The translations under genes and the position numbers were made by a program. The notes under the pieces are model-generated. The model was not told where the DNA came from, did not search any database, and saw only the letters and a list, made by a program, of their open reading frames with translations. Below, piece after piece: positions 27,083 to 37,543 of a stretch of DNA of 64,000 bases. The stretch's first letter is position 1, and the number at the start of each line of letters is the position of its first letter. The DNA is from CAISIP01 sp965278985 (lineage in GTDB: Bacteria; Pseudomonadota; Gammaproteobacteria; Burkholderiales; Burkholderiaceae_C): positions 6,634,001 through 6,698,000 of the forward strand of contig OZ257131.1 in NCBI GenBank assembly GCA_965278985.1. Reading direction: 5' to 3'.

Positions 27083-27498
27083 CCCTGAGGGTCGGAGCCC
27101 GCGTCGGGTTCGGTCATGGCGATGGCGCCCACCCGTGCACCGCGCGCCAGGCGGGGCAGGTACTTCTGCTGCTGCGCCTCGGTGCCATGGTTCAGCCGGT
27201 AGGGGGCCACGATGCTGTGGACCGAGGTGTTCATGCCCGTCAGCGCACGGCGGTGCATGGTGTCGTACACCAGGGCCTCGTGCCGGAACTCGCCCCCGCC
27301 ACCGCCGTACCGCTCGGGGATGTCGGCGCACAACAGGCCAACCTCCCCGGCCTGCCGCCACAACGCATGGCCCACATGGCCCTGCCGGCGCGCGGCCTCG
27401 TCGTGGGGCTGCATCTGCTGTTCGACACAGCGGACAAGGGTGCCCTGGTACAGCGCGAGCTCGGCGTCGAGCCAGCAGGGGCGGAAATCGATGGTCAT
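27073..27498 (-). pseudogene. Truncated acyl-CoA dehydrogenase (N-terminal third only)
   Basis: 141 codons (acyl-CoA dehydrogenases are about 380-400). The visible part is a normal N-terminal helical domain: LFQ-like start MTIDFRPCWLDAELALYQ, GLLCADIPERYGG, YDTMHRRALTGMNTSVHSIVAPYRLNHGTEAQQQKYLP, and AIAMTEPDAGSDPQG, which is the start of the FAD/substrate region. Then the frame ends (GWP stop) and an SDR fragment begins in another frame. It has no catalytic or C-terminal domain, so it is a dead gene remnant rather than a functional short protein. Confidence 0.8.
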
Positions 27499-27584
27499 GG
27501 GCGGGACGTGGAGAGTCTGCCCCCCCATGCTGCCATGCGGTCGCAAATAGCGGATCGTCCGAAGCGACGAACCTCGGCCTTGCA

Positions 27585-28979
27585 CTACCCGCCCGCGACC
27601 CGCAGCAGCGTCACCGCCAGGCCGACCAGCGCGCAGGCGCCCAGCAGCGGCATGACACCCACCTTGAAGCGGAACAGGGCCACCGCCGCCGTGGCCGCGA
27701 TCAGGGCGGACACCGCGTCGAAGCGGCCCGACAGGCCGTCCGGCCACAGGACGTGGTAGGCGAAGAACAGCGCCAGGTTCAGGATCACGCCCACCACCGC
27801 GGCCGTGATGGCCGACAGGGGCGCCGTGAAGCCCAGCTTGCCGTGTGTCGCCTCCACCAGCGGCCCGCCGGCCAGGATGAAGATGAACGAGGGCAGGAAG
27901 GTCGCGAAGGTCACGACCGTGGCCGCCAGCGTGCCACCCAGGAACAGCGCCTCCGGGCCCAGCACCTGGTGCGACCAGCCGCCGACGAAGCCCACGAAGG
28001 CCACCACCATGATCAGCGGCCCCGGCGTGGTCTCGCCCAGGGCCAGGCCGTCGATCATCTGCGTGGCCGACAGCCAGTGGTGCTGCTCCACCGCGCCCTG
28101 GTAGACATAGGGCAGCACGGCATACGCGCCGCCGAAGGTCAGCAGGGCGGCCTTGGTGAAGAACCAGCCCATGCGGGCCAGTGTGCCCTCCAGGCCCTGG
28201 AAGGCCACGAGTGCGGCCATCACGGCGCCCCACAGGCCCAGGCCGACCAGCAGCAGCCGGAGCAGGTGGCCGCGCGAGAAACGCGCATGCGCGGGCGTGG
28301 GCGTGTCGTCATCGATCAACGCCGGGCCATAACCCTGGCCGGCGCTGCCGTGCCCACCGCCCAGCGCGAACACGCCCGGCGCCACACGCGCGCCGAAGTG
28401 GCCGATCAGCGCGGCGCCCAGCACGATGACGGGGAAGGGCAGCCCGAAGGCGAAGATGCCCACGAACGCCGCGCCCGCGATGCCCCACATCCAGCCGTTC
28501 TTCAAGGCGCGCGAGCCGATGCGGTGCGCGGCATGCAGCACCAGCGCCGTGACGGCGGGCTTGATGCCGTAGAAGATGCCCGCCACCGCCGGCACGTCGC
28601 CGAAGCGCAGGTAGATCCACGACAGGCCGATCAGGATGCAGAGCGATGGCAGCACGAACAACGCGCCCGCTACGATGCCACCCCAGGTCCGGTGCAGGAG
28701 CCAGCCGATGTAGGTGGCGAGCTGCTGTGCCTCGGGGCCGGGCAGCAGCATGCAGTAGTTCAGGGCGTGGAGAAATCGCTTCTCGCTGATCCAGCGCCGC
28801 CGCTCCACCAGCTCGGTGTGCATGATGGCGATCTGCCCGGCCGGACCGCCGAAGCTGATGAAACCCAGCGTGAGCCAGAACCGGAAGGCTTCGGCAAAAG
28901 TGACGCGCGCGGGCGCGGTGGGTGCGGTGGGGAAGGTGGCAGGATCGGTCACGGCGGTGTCCTTCAGCATGGTCGTCAA
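27585..28979 (-). CDS. chrA: Chromate transporter ChrA (two-domain type)
   Basis: 464 residues, long-chain CHR family. The two homologous halves begin FWLTLGFISFGGPAGQIAIMHTELVERRRW and FFTKAALLTFGGAYAVLPYVYQGAVEQHHW, each with the GG and P motifs of CHR domains; about ten to twelve membrane helices are predicted. A charged loop between the halves is rich in Gly and His. ChrA exports chromate by antiport with protons. No chrB, chrC or chrF regulator is adjacent. The start is MTTMLKD; an alternative ATG (MLKD) lies three codons on. Confidence 0.9.
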   Translation of the reverse strand: MTTMLKDTAVTDPATFPTAPTAPARVTFAEAFRFWLTLGFISFGGPAGQIAIMHTELVERRRWISEKRFLHALNYCMLLPGPEAQQLATYIGWLLHRTWGGIVAGALFVLPSLCILIGLSWIYLRFGDVPAVAGIFYGIKPAVTALVLHAAHRIGSRALKNGWMWGIAGAAFVGIFAFGLPFPVIVLGAALIGHFGARVAPGVFALGGGHGSAGQGYGPALIDDDTPTPAHARFSRGHLLRLLLVGLGLWGAVMAALVAFQGLEGTLARMGWFFTKAALLTFGGAYAVLPYVYQGAVEQHHWLSATQMIDGLALGETTPGPLIMVVAFVGFVGGWSHQVLGPEALFLGGTLAATVVTFATFLPSFIFILAGGPLVEATHGKLGFTAPLSAITAAVVGVILNLALFFAYHVLWPDGLSGRFDAVSALIAATAAVALFRFKVGVMPLLGACALVGLAVTLLRVAGG

Positions 28980-29076
28980 CGAGCATCAGCGCTTGGACGG
29001 GACACCGTTTGCCTGGAGAGGCCGGGAGGCTGAATTCCCGATGGCTGCATGCTAGCAGGCCACCGTGGCAGCGCGC

Positions 29077-29139
29077 TCAGCGGATCAGCCCCAGCCTGCG
29101 CGCTATCGCCACCGCCTGCGTGCGGTTCGCCGCCCCTTG
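29077..29139 (-). pseudogene. Remnant of a LuxR-type HTH C-terminus
   Basis: The leftward frame ending in TGA at 29077-29079 reads HGQGAANRTQAVAIARRLGLIR, which matches the end of a LuxR/GerE helix-turn-helix (the K/R-T-Q-A-V-x-x-A-R-x-L-G recognition-helix pattern). No upstream receiver or sensor domain can be traced, so only the last part of an HTH gene is left between chrA and the mazF gene. Confidence 0.55.
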
Positions 29140-29203
29140 CCCGTGGATGGGGAGCGTCGGCAGTGGTTGGGGCGTAGGCTGCCCGCCTGCGGTGGACAGC
29201 TTC

Positions 29204-29578
29204 CTAATGGTCGGAGATGCCGAACACCGTGTCGAAGCGCTTCAATGCCGCGGCGAGGAGCTTGGTATGCCCGCCGCCCCAGGTATGCGGGCGAGCGTTG
29301 CGCGCGCGCCAGTCGAAGGACTTCGGTTGATGCGTCAGCAGATAGCCGGGCTCACCCTTCGCCCCGGGTGCCGCGATGGCAAAAGGGTTGTCCGCATGCC
29401 GCTCGGCGTGCGTCATCGGGAAACCCACAACGATGCCGGTGCGTTCAGCGAAGGCCTTGGTGGAGAGCACCAGCATAGGGTGGTCGTCCGGCATTTCTTC
29501 GCCGACGGCCGGGTTGTACTGGATGAAGATGATCTCTGCCCGCTCCGGCACCCACAACGCAGACCTACGTGTTGCCAT
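29204..29578 (-). CDS. mazF: MazF/PemK-type toxin (endoribonuclease)
   Basis: 124 residues from the ATG at 29578. PemK/MazF fold: PERAEIIFIQYNPAVGEEM matches the R-G-D-I/V-x-x-x-x-x-x-P-x-x-G-x-E-x start, followed by HPMLVLS, AFAERTGIVVGFPMT (the T/S-x-x-x-x-G-x-x-x-G/V-x-P-x-T strand) and a longer C-terminal part than usual (GEPGYLLTHQPKSFDWRARN). MazF enzymes cleave RNA at short sequences. The start overlaps the antitoxin stop by 14 nt. The protein looks complete. Confidence 0.85.
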   Translation of the reverse strand: MATRRSALWVPERAEIIFIQYNPAVGEEMPDDHPMLVLSTKAFAERTGIVVGFPMTHAERHADNPFAIAAPGAKGEPGYLLTHQPKSFDWRARNARPHTWGGGHTKLLAAALKRFDTVFGISDH

Positions 29579-29825
29579 CGGCAAAGGCCTCCGCGCCCAC
29601 CGCCTTGCCGGCCATCGCTTCCCCGCCGTGTTTCTGGGGATCGAAGGCTGCCAGCATCTGGTCCAGTGTCAACTCGGTTTCGGTTTCGATCACGATGCGG
29701 CCAGGCTTGACCGTGACGCGCACGGGCGAGCCTGCGGCGACACCAGCAGCCTTCGCCATCGGCTTGGTGAGTCGCAGCGCGAGCCCGTTGCCCCATGTGC
29801 TGACTTGGCTGACCGTAGTACCCAT
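29565..29825 (-). CDS. mazE: MazE/AbrB-type antitoxin
   Basis: 86 residues. An N-terminal swapped-hairpin AbrB/SpoVT DNA-binding domain: TTVSQVSTWGNGLALRLTKPMAKAAGV, then GSPVRVTVKPGRIVIETE. The C-terminal part (about residues 50-86) is the flexible toxin-binding region. The GGGAGG ribosome-binding site lies just before the ATG at 29825. It should neutralise the toxin and repress the operon through the inverted repeats directly upstream. Confidence 0.88.
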   Translation of the reverse strand: MGTTVSQVSTWGNGLALRLTKPMAKAAGVAAGSPVRVTVKPGRIVIETETELTLDQMLAAFDPQKHGGEAMAGKAVGAEAFADGNT

Positions 29826-29840
29826 GAATACCTCCCAATG

Positions 29841-29894
29841 CGTTGACACAAGCGTATCAACAAATGGGGGTGGTGTCAACATTCGTTGATACGC
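29841..29894 (-). promoter_or_regulatory. mazEF promoter and interleaved inverted-repeat operator
   Basis: On the minus strand, TTGACA (29874-29879) and TACGCT (29851-29856) are 17 nt apart, a fair -35/-10 pair reading into mazE. Two inverted repeats overlap them: GTTGACAC (29842-29849) pairs with GTGTCAAC (29873-29880), and GCGTATCAAC (29852-29861) pairs with GTTGATACGC (29885-29894). Operators like this let MazE and MazEF complexes bind cooperatively. Confidence 0.7.
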
Positions 29895-29900
29895 CGACTT

Positions 29901-30343
29901 TCAATCGACCAGCGCCTGCTCCTCCAGCCACCCGAAGATCAGCGCCACACAGGCCGCGCAATGCTCCGGCTGCCCGCTGTAGTAGTGGTTGGCACCGCGC
30001 ATGAGCGCGTAGCGCTTGTCCGCACTGCCGGTGGCCTCGTGGAAGCGCCGCACGTGGGTCCACCGGGTCGCAGGCGGGTGTGGGTGGCCTGCGCCTTCTG
30101 CGCCTGCGACTGGTAGAACGCCGTCAGCGAGCCGCCGCCCGACCAGCCGCCCGACCAACCGCCCGACCAGCCGCCCAGCACCAGCTTCTCGTAACCCCAC
30201 ACCTCCTTGGCGTGGCGCACCCAGGCGCCGAAGTCACGCACCACGTTCTCCATGATCAGCGGTGCGTCGTTGCGGTTGTAGCGTCCGGCCGGCAGCAGCA
30301 CATGGGCGCCCGCGCGCACCATCGCGGCTGGGGTGGCGACCAT
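29901..30343 (-). pseudogene. Broken alpha/beta hydrolase with expanded nucleophile-elbow repeat
   Basis: Two frames join to give an alpha/beta hydrolase pattern. The first (about 30080-30343) reads VATPAAMVRAGAHVLLPAG, then VRHAKEVWGYEKLVLGGWSGG and SLTAFYQSQ; the second (29901 to about 30060) reads RYALMRGANHYYSGQPEHCAACVALIFGWLEE. Both are typical of a family with the nucleophile elbow GWSGG. The elbow is expanded to GGWSGGWSGGWSGGG by a 12-bp tandem repeat at 30135-30176, and a frameshift plus missing N-terminal and middle segments make the gene dead. Confidence 0.7.
30135..30176 (-). repeat. 12-bp tandem repeat (3.5 copies) in the hydrolase elbow
   Basis: Units CCGCCCGACCAG at 30135-30146, 30147-30158 (last base changed) and 30159-30170, then CCGCCC at 30171-30176. 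On the coding strand each unit encodes G-W-S-G. The single ancestral nucleophile elbow has thus been copied twice in frame. Confidence 0.85.
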
Positions 30344-30414
30344 TGTGGGCAGTGCACGGGGCGGCACCATCGTCTCAAGCGACGAATCGGGCCGTGGAGC
30401 GCGTGGCGGCCGAC

Positions 30415-31119
30415 TCAGGCCGTTGTCTGGAGCCAGGCGCCCGAGGCAGGGCACAGCGCCGCGGGTGCGCCGTCGACCTGCAGCTGCGCATCCTGCAAGC
30501 TCGCAGCCGTTGCAGGATCGACGTCGAACCGTATGCCCAGCGCACGCACCACGTCCGCGTCCTCGATCGGCAGCTCCCAGGTCAGGAAATGCAGGGTACG
30601 CGCGGGGCCGAAGTCCGCAGCCTGGAAGTCCTGGCGGTCACGTGGCAGCAGCGCGTGGGACTGCCCGGTGTCGAACAGCATGGCGGTGCCGCGCTCCAGG
30701 GGAATGCGCTGGCCCGTGGCGGGAAACACCACGTCCAGGCCCTGGCCTTCGCTGAGGAACAGGTTGCAGAAGGCCGCGTGGCCGTACTGCGCGGCGTCAT
30801 GGTGGAAATGTGCGCCCCGGCAGGCCATCAGCGCCACCTCCGAAGCCGCGAGCAGCGCAGGGGGCAAGCCCAGCGCACCGGTCCAGTCGGACAGGGCCTG
30901 CAGGCACTGCCGGTAGTCCGGCCAGCGGGTGCGCGTGCGTGGCAGGGACAAGGCTTCGACGTCGCCGGGTTCCAGGTCGGCGGAGTCCCGCATCCAGTCC
31001 GCCACGAGCCGTGTCGGCGGCGTGGGGATCTGCACCTGGCCGTGCAGCACATGATCGCCCACGCTGCGGCTGCGCAGCGCGTCGCCGCTCCAGAAGTACG
31101 AGATGGCCCGGTCGCGCAC
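30415..31119 (-). CDS. Hypothetical protein with a 2OG-Fe(II)-oxygenase-like HHD motif
   Basis: 234 residues starting at a GTG, 15 nt after the gcvP stop. Not assigned to a named family. The middle reads CRGAHFHHDAAQYGHAAFCNLFLSEGQGLDVVFP, then IPLERGTAMLFDTGQSHALLPR. The HxHHD and downstream SHALL spacing, with a beta-rich sequence between, looks like the iron facial triad of a jelly-roll oxygenase. It has no signal peptide. Whether it belongs to the glycine operon is uncertain; its start follows gcvP closely, but the link may be chance. Confidence 0.65.
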   Translation of the reverse strand: MRDRAISYFWSGDALRSRSVGDHVLHGQVQIPTPPTRLVADWMRDSADLEPGDVEALSLPRTRTRWPDYRQCLQALSDWTGALGLPPALLAASEVALMACRGAHFHHDAAQYGHAAFCNLFLSEGQGLDVVFPATGQRIPLERGTAMLFDTGQSHALLPRDRQDFQAADFGPARTLHFLTWELPIEDADVVRALGIRFDVDPATAASLQDAQLQVDGAPAALCPASGAWLQTTA

Positions 31120-31134
31120 GCCGGAAGGCCGCGT

Positions 31135-34044
<2,910 letters not shown>

Positions 34045-34154
34045 GGCAGGCCTCGGGATGCAGTGGCGGGAGGGAATGGCGGGAGCAATGACGCGAAGGC
34101 GCGCGCGGAGGCCGCGCCATGGCACCGCCCCGCGCAGGGGCGGCGCCGCAGGAA

Positions 34155-34526
34155 TCAGGCGTTGGCCGAGAAGCTGGTGTAGGCGGCCTCGTCCAGCAAC
34201 GCATCGAGCTGCGCGGGGTTGGACAGCTTCACCTTGAAGAACCAGCCTGCGCCCAGCGGGTCGGTGTTGGCCAGCGCGGGATCGGCACGCAGCGCCTCGT
34301 TGACCTCGGTGATGGCACCGTCGATGGGCATGTAGACATCGGCCGCTGCCTTGACGGACTCCACGACACCGGCCACGTCCTTGGCGGCAAAGGTCTTGCC
34401 CACTTCGGGCAGGTCGACGAACACCACGTCGCCCAACGCGTCCTGCGCATGCTGCGTGATGCCCACGGTGGCGATGTCGCCTTCGACGTTGAGCCACTCG
34501 TGGTCTTCGGTGTACTTGATAGCCAT
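34155..34526 (-). CDS. gcvH: Glycine cleavage system H-protein
   Basis: 123 residues, usual length. It carries the lipoyl cofactor on Lys59 in VVESVKAAADVY, with the classic preceding GDVVFVDLPEVGK and the C-terminal ALANTDPLGAGWFFKVKL. The protein shuttles the aminomethyl group between the P- and T-proteins. Gaps of 53 nt to gcvT and 110 nt to gcvP. Confidence 0.98.
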   Translation of the reverse strand: MAIKYTEDHEWLNVEGDIATVGITQHAQDALGDVVFVDLPEVGKTFAAKDVAGVVESVKAAADVYMPIDGAITEVNEALRADPALANTDPLGAGWFFKVKLSNPAQLDALLDEAAYTSFSANA

Positions 34527-34579
34527 GTTCGGTTCCTGGTGATGGTTGAAGGAAATGGGAGGGTATCGAGGATAGGGGC

Positions 34580-35779
34580 TCAGCCCCGGTGGTAGCGCTG
34601 CGGCACGAAAGGCATGGCCACCACCTCCATGGCCACGGGCTTGCCGCGCACCAGTGCGGTGAGCGGCGTGCCCAGGCTGGCCAGGTCGCTGCGCACATAG
34701 GCCATGGCGATGGGCTGGTTCACGGTAGGGGCCAGCAGGCCGCTGGTGACCTCGCCGGCGGGCGAGCCGCTGCTGTCCTGCAGGGGCGTGTGCTCGCGCA
34801 CCGGGATGCGGTCCAACGCGCGCAGGCCCACGCGCTTGCGAGCGGGCGCGGTGGCACCGCCGGCCAGCTGGGCCATCACGATGTCCGCACCGGGATACCC
34901 TCCCGCGCGGGCGCCGCCTGCGCGGCGCACCTTCTGCAGTGCCCAGCCCAGGCCCGCTTCCACGGGGGTGGTGGTGGTGTCCAGGTCATTGCCGTAGAGG
35001 CACAGGCCCGCTTCCAGGCGCAGGGAGTTGCGCGCACCCAGGCCGATGGGCTTCACCTCCGGCTGCGCCAGCAGCGTGCGCGCCAGGCGGTCGGCGTCGT
35101 CGGCGTGCACCGAGATCTCGAATCCATCCTCGCCCGTGTAGCCGCTGCGCGTGATGAAGGCGTCGACCATGTGCACGGCGCCTTTGTCCTCGCAGCGCAG
35201 CACGAATTCGCCGCCCTCCATGAACACCAAGCGCGTAGCGCCGGGCGACAGGCGCTCCAACGCCGTGGCGGCCTGCGGGCCCTGCAGCGCCAGCAGCGCG
35301 CGCTCGGGGCAGGGGATGATCTCGCAGCGGTGGCCGATGCGGGCCTGGATGTGGGCCAGGTCCTCCACCTTGCAGGCGCCGTTGACCACCACGAAGAGGT
35401 CGCCACCCTGCGCGTGGTCGCGGTTCACGAACATCAGGTCGTCGAGGATGCCGCCCTGGTCGTTGAGCAGCAGGCCGTAACGCTGCTTGCCCACGGGAAG
35501 GTCGATGACATCGACGGGCATCAGGGATTCAAACGCGGCTGCGGCGTCCGGCCCCACCAGCCGCAGCTGGCCCATGTGCGACACGTCGAAGAGGCCGGCG
35601 GCCTGGCGCGTATGCTGGTGTTCGGCCATCAGGCCGGCGGGGTACTGCACCGGCATGGCATAGCCGGCGAAGGGCACCATGCGCGCACCGAGTTCAAGGT
35701 GCAGTGCGTGCAGGGGGGTGTGTTGCAGCGGCGCCGCGTCGGAGGGGGAGGGTGCGGATGCGGGCGGGGCAGTGGACAA
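34580..35779 (-). CDS. gcvT: Aminomethyltransferase, glycine cleavage T-protein
   Basis: 399 residues when started at TTG 35779. The T-protein transfers the methylene group from the H-protein to tetrahydrofolate and releases ammonia. Motifs: TPLHALHLELGARMVPFAGYAMPVQYP, GLFDVSHMGQ, SGYTGEDGFEI, and the end RKPVAMEVVAMPF-like region. The frame has no in-frame ATG near the right position: TTG at 35779 has GGAG eight bases upstream and I prefer it to the GTG at 35815. It is the first gene behind a tandem glycine riboswitch. Confidence 0.95.
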   Translation of the reverse strand: MSTAPPASAPSPSDAAPLQHTPLHALHLELGARMVPFAGYAMPVQYPAGLMAEHQHTRQAAGLFDVSHMGQLRLVGPDAAAAFESLMPVDVIDLPVGKQRYGLLLNDQGGILDDLMFVNRDHAQGGDLFVVVNGACKVEDLAHIQARIGHRCEIIPCPERALLALQGPQAATALERLSPGATRLVFMEGGEFVLRCEDKGAVHMVDAFITRSGYTGEDGFEISVHADDADRLARTLLAQPEVKPIGLGARNSLRLEAGLCLYGNDLDTTTTPVEAGLGWALQKVRRAGGARAGGYPGADIVMAQLAGGATAPARKRVGLRALDRIPVREHTPLQDSSGSPAGEVTSGLLAPTVNQPIAMAYVRSDLASLGTPLTALVRGKPVAMEVVAMPFVPQRYHRG

Positions 35780-35835
35780 GGCGTGGCTCCAGGGGCAAGA
35801 CGGATTCCATGGCACCTGCCATGGGGCTGCCCCCG

Positions 35836-36060
35836 CTGTCCGTGGTACCTGAGAGATTCACCGCGCAGGCACATCGTGGTGCGCAGGGCGGCTTGCTCCT
35901 TCGGTGGGCCACCTGCGTCGATGGCCTCTCTCCAGTGGGGAAACGCCGCCGGGCGAATCACCCGATGGCGGTTGCCAGTCCTTTTGCCTGAGCGTTCATG
36001 CCGCTGGGATCAGCCACACTGCGCCTTCGGCGGCCTCCTCGGGGAAGGCTCTCTCCTGAC
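35836..36060 (-). ncRNA. Tandem glycine riboswitch upstream of gcvT
   Basis: Two glycine aptamers follow each other on the minus strand. Aptamer I (about 35970-36060) has GGAGAGAGCC, CCGCCGAAGGCGCA and CGCTCAGGCAAAAGGACTGG. Aptamer II (about 35836-35937) has GGAGAGAGGCC, CCACCGAAGGAGCAAG and CTCTCAGGTACCACGGACAG. These are the conserved core segments of the class, in the right order. Cooperative glycine-dependent activation of gcvT-gcvH-gcvP is the known role. The switch ends 56 nt before the TTG start. Confidence 0.92.
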
Positions 36061-36067
36061 GGCGCGA

Positions 36068-36075
36068 ATTGTATA
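36068..36075 (-). promoter_or_regulatory. Candidate -10 box of the gcvT operon
   Basis: TATACAAT on the minus strand lies about 8 nt upstream of the first aptamer base, where a transcription start would fit. The -35 position has no good match, so this is a weak call. Confidence 0.4.
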
Positions 36076-36177
36076 GCGGCAAAGCGTGCCAGCGCCGATG
36101 AGACATGCAATGGCACCAGGCCGACAACAGGCGCCGTGTGTGGCGTATGCGCCGTGCGTGCGATCCGGGCCTGCTGC

Positions 36178-36459
36178 TTAACTCAGCTGGAAGTGGAAAC
36201 CGTGGCGACTCCGAGCCGTCACCACCTTGTCATCCACCGCCAGCCGCCATGCTTCATCTTCGTAGTCGAGCTGCGTTGATTCGGCGGTGCTGCTGAGCAC
36301 CACATAGTAGGAGCGCACGGGCTTGCCGGTAGAGCGCACGAGCAAGGTGACCACCATGCCCAGCGCGGTATCGGCGAAGTCGGGGGTGTCTTCGGACGCG
36401 AATGCCTTCAGGGGCATTGGCATCTGGAACCCTGTGTCGTACGAAGCTTGGAAGGCCAT
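36178..36459 (-). CDS. Small hypothetical protein, 93 aa
   Basis: Not recognised. The sequence is beta-rich (VVTLLVRSTGKPVRSYYVVLSSTAE, then WRLAVDDKVVTARSRHGFHFQLS) with no signal peptide or membrane helix. The ATG at 36459 follows GGGGAACACC. It stands alone upstream of the gcv riboswitch region. Confidence 0.6.
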   Translation of the reverse strand: MAFQASYDTGFQMPMPLKAFASEDTPDFADTALGMVVTLLVRSTGKPVRSYYVVLSSTAESTQLDYEDEAWRLAVDDKVVTARSRHGFHFQLS

Positions 36460-36576
36460 GGTGTTCCCCGGTGTCGGTGTGCGATGGGGTGGATTCTGCG
36501 CAGGCCTCCCTCGCAGATCATGGCCGGACTGTGAAGGAAGCGCGGCGCTTTGCCTTGGCCTTGTCGTGCCGTGTTT

Positions 36577-36715
36577 TTACCGCTTGACCGCGCCCGCCGT
36601 AAGCCCTGCCACCAGGTAGCGCTGCAGCGCGATCACCAGCGCCAGCACGGGCAGTAGCTGCACCGTGGCTGCGGCGAAGATCACGCCCTCCCGCAGGCCC
36701 TTGGAGACCACAGGG
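36577..36715 (-). pseudogene. Remnant of a carbohydrate ABC permease C-terminus
   Basis: The leftward frame ending in TAA at 36577-36579 reads DPVVSKGLREGVIFAAATVQ, continuing to LALVIALQRYLVAGLTAGAVKR. This is the C-terminal end of a MalG-type sugar ABC permease (Q-R-Y/H-x-V-x-G-L-T-A-G-A-V-K). The rest of the permease is missing: the sequence abuts the stop codon of the periplasmic adaptor gene of the giant-protein locus. It marks a recombination junction. Confidence 0.75.
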
Positions 36716-37543
36716 TCAGAGAAACCGCAGCCTGCAACGCAGCCCCGCAGGAATGCTGCCCGCCGGGTTGGGCAGCTCCAGGCGCACCCCGAAGGTGCCG
36801 CTGGCCGAGTCGACCACCTTGTCGATGATCTGCACCCGTGCCCGGTAGCGGCCCTTGGCGGGCGCTTCGGCCTCGACCTCGGCCTCGCCGCCTTGCCGGA
36901 TGGTGTTGTAGAGCGCCACCGGCAGCACCACCTCCACGCGCAGCGGGTGCACCTGGGCGAGCTTCAGGATCGGGCGGGCGCCTTCGCCGGTCTGCGCCAG
37001 TTCGCCCGCGTGCTGCATGACCTCGGTGACAACGCCGTTGAACGGGCTCACCAGGGTGCGTTGGCGCAGCAGCTCGTCCAGGCGGCGGGCTTCCAGCTGC
37101 GCCAGGGCGCGGTTGTCGTGCGACTCTGTCAGCTCGGCCTCGGCGATGCGCATTTCGGTCAGGGCATCGTCACGCTCCTGCGCGGAGATGAAGTTCTGGC
37201 GACTCAGTTCATCCCGGCGGCGGTGCTTGTCGCGCGCGTAGGCCAGCCGCGCGTCCGAGGACTTGAGCTGGCCGTCCATCGTCGCACGGTACTGCGCCGA
37301 GGCCAGGCTGGCGCGCTCCACGCCGGACTCCAGCTGGACCAGGGGCTGGCCCTTGCGCACGGTGTCGCCGCGCTCCACCTGCACCTTGCCGATCAGCGCC
37401 TCCACCGAACTGCGCAGCTCGATGCGCTGGAAAGGTTCGATCAGGCACTGGTGTTCGGCGGCCGAGGCGGCCTGCGCGAGCGCCGGAAGCGCCGAGCCCC
37501 ACAGGGGCAGGGCGATGAGGAAGGGAAGCACGGTGCGTGTCAT
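36716..37543 (-). CDS. Periplasmic adaptor (HlyD/RND-type) with signal peptide
   Basis: 275 residues. Signal peptide MTRTVLPFLIALPLWGSALPALAQA, then a short barrel-sandwich (lipoyl-like) segment (VEALIGKVQVERGDTVRKGQPLVQLES), a long alpha-helical hairpin (about residues 75-150) and a beta domain ending in RCRLRFL. It is much shorter than RND adaptors (about 370-400). It overlaps the SecA-like gene by 4 nt (ATGA). Together with the two adaptor-containing genes upstream it probably bridges the inner membrane to an outer-membrane channel, which is not in the window. Confidence 0.8.
   Translation of the reverse strand: MTRTVLPFLIALPLWGSALPALAQAASAAEHQCLIEPFQRIELRSSVEALIGKVQVERGDTVRKGQPLVQLESGVERASLASAQYRATMDGQLKSSDARLAYARDKHRRRDELSRQNFISAQERDDALTEMRIAEAELTESHDNRALAQLEARRLDELLRQRTLVSPFNGVVTEVMQHAGELAQTGEGARPILKLAQVHPLRVEVVLPVALYNTIRQGGEAEVEAEAPAKGRYRARVQIIDKVVDSASGTFGVRLELPNPAGSIPAGLRCRLRFL

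Noticed and set aside
36080..36105. A sigma-54 promoter before the glycine riboswitch
   Set aside because: TGGCAC and TTGC occur near the start of the leader, but the spacing between them is too short by two bases for sigma-54.
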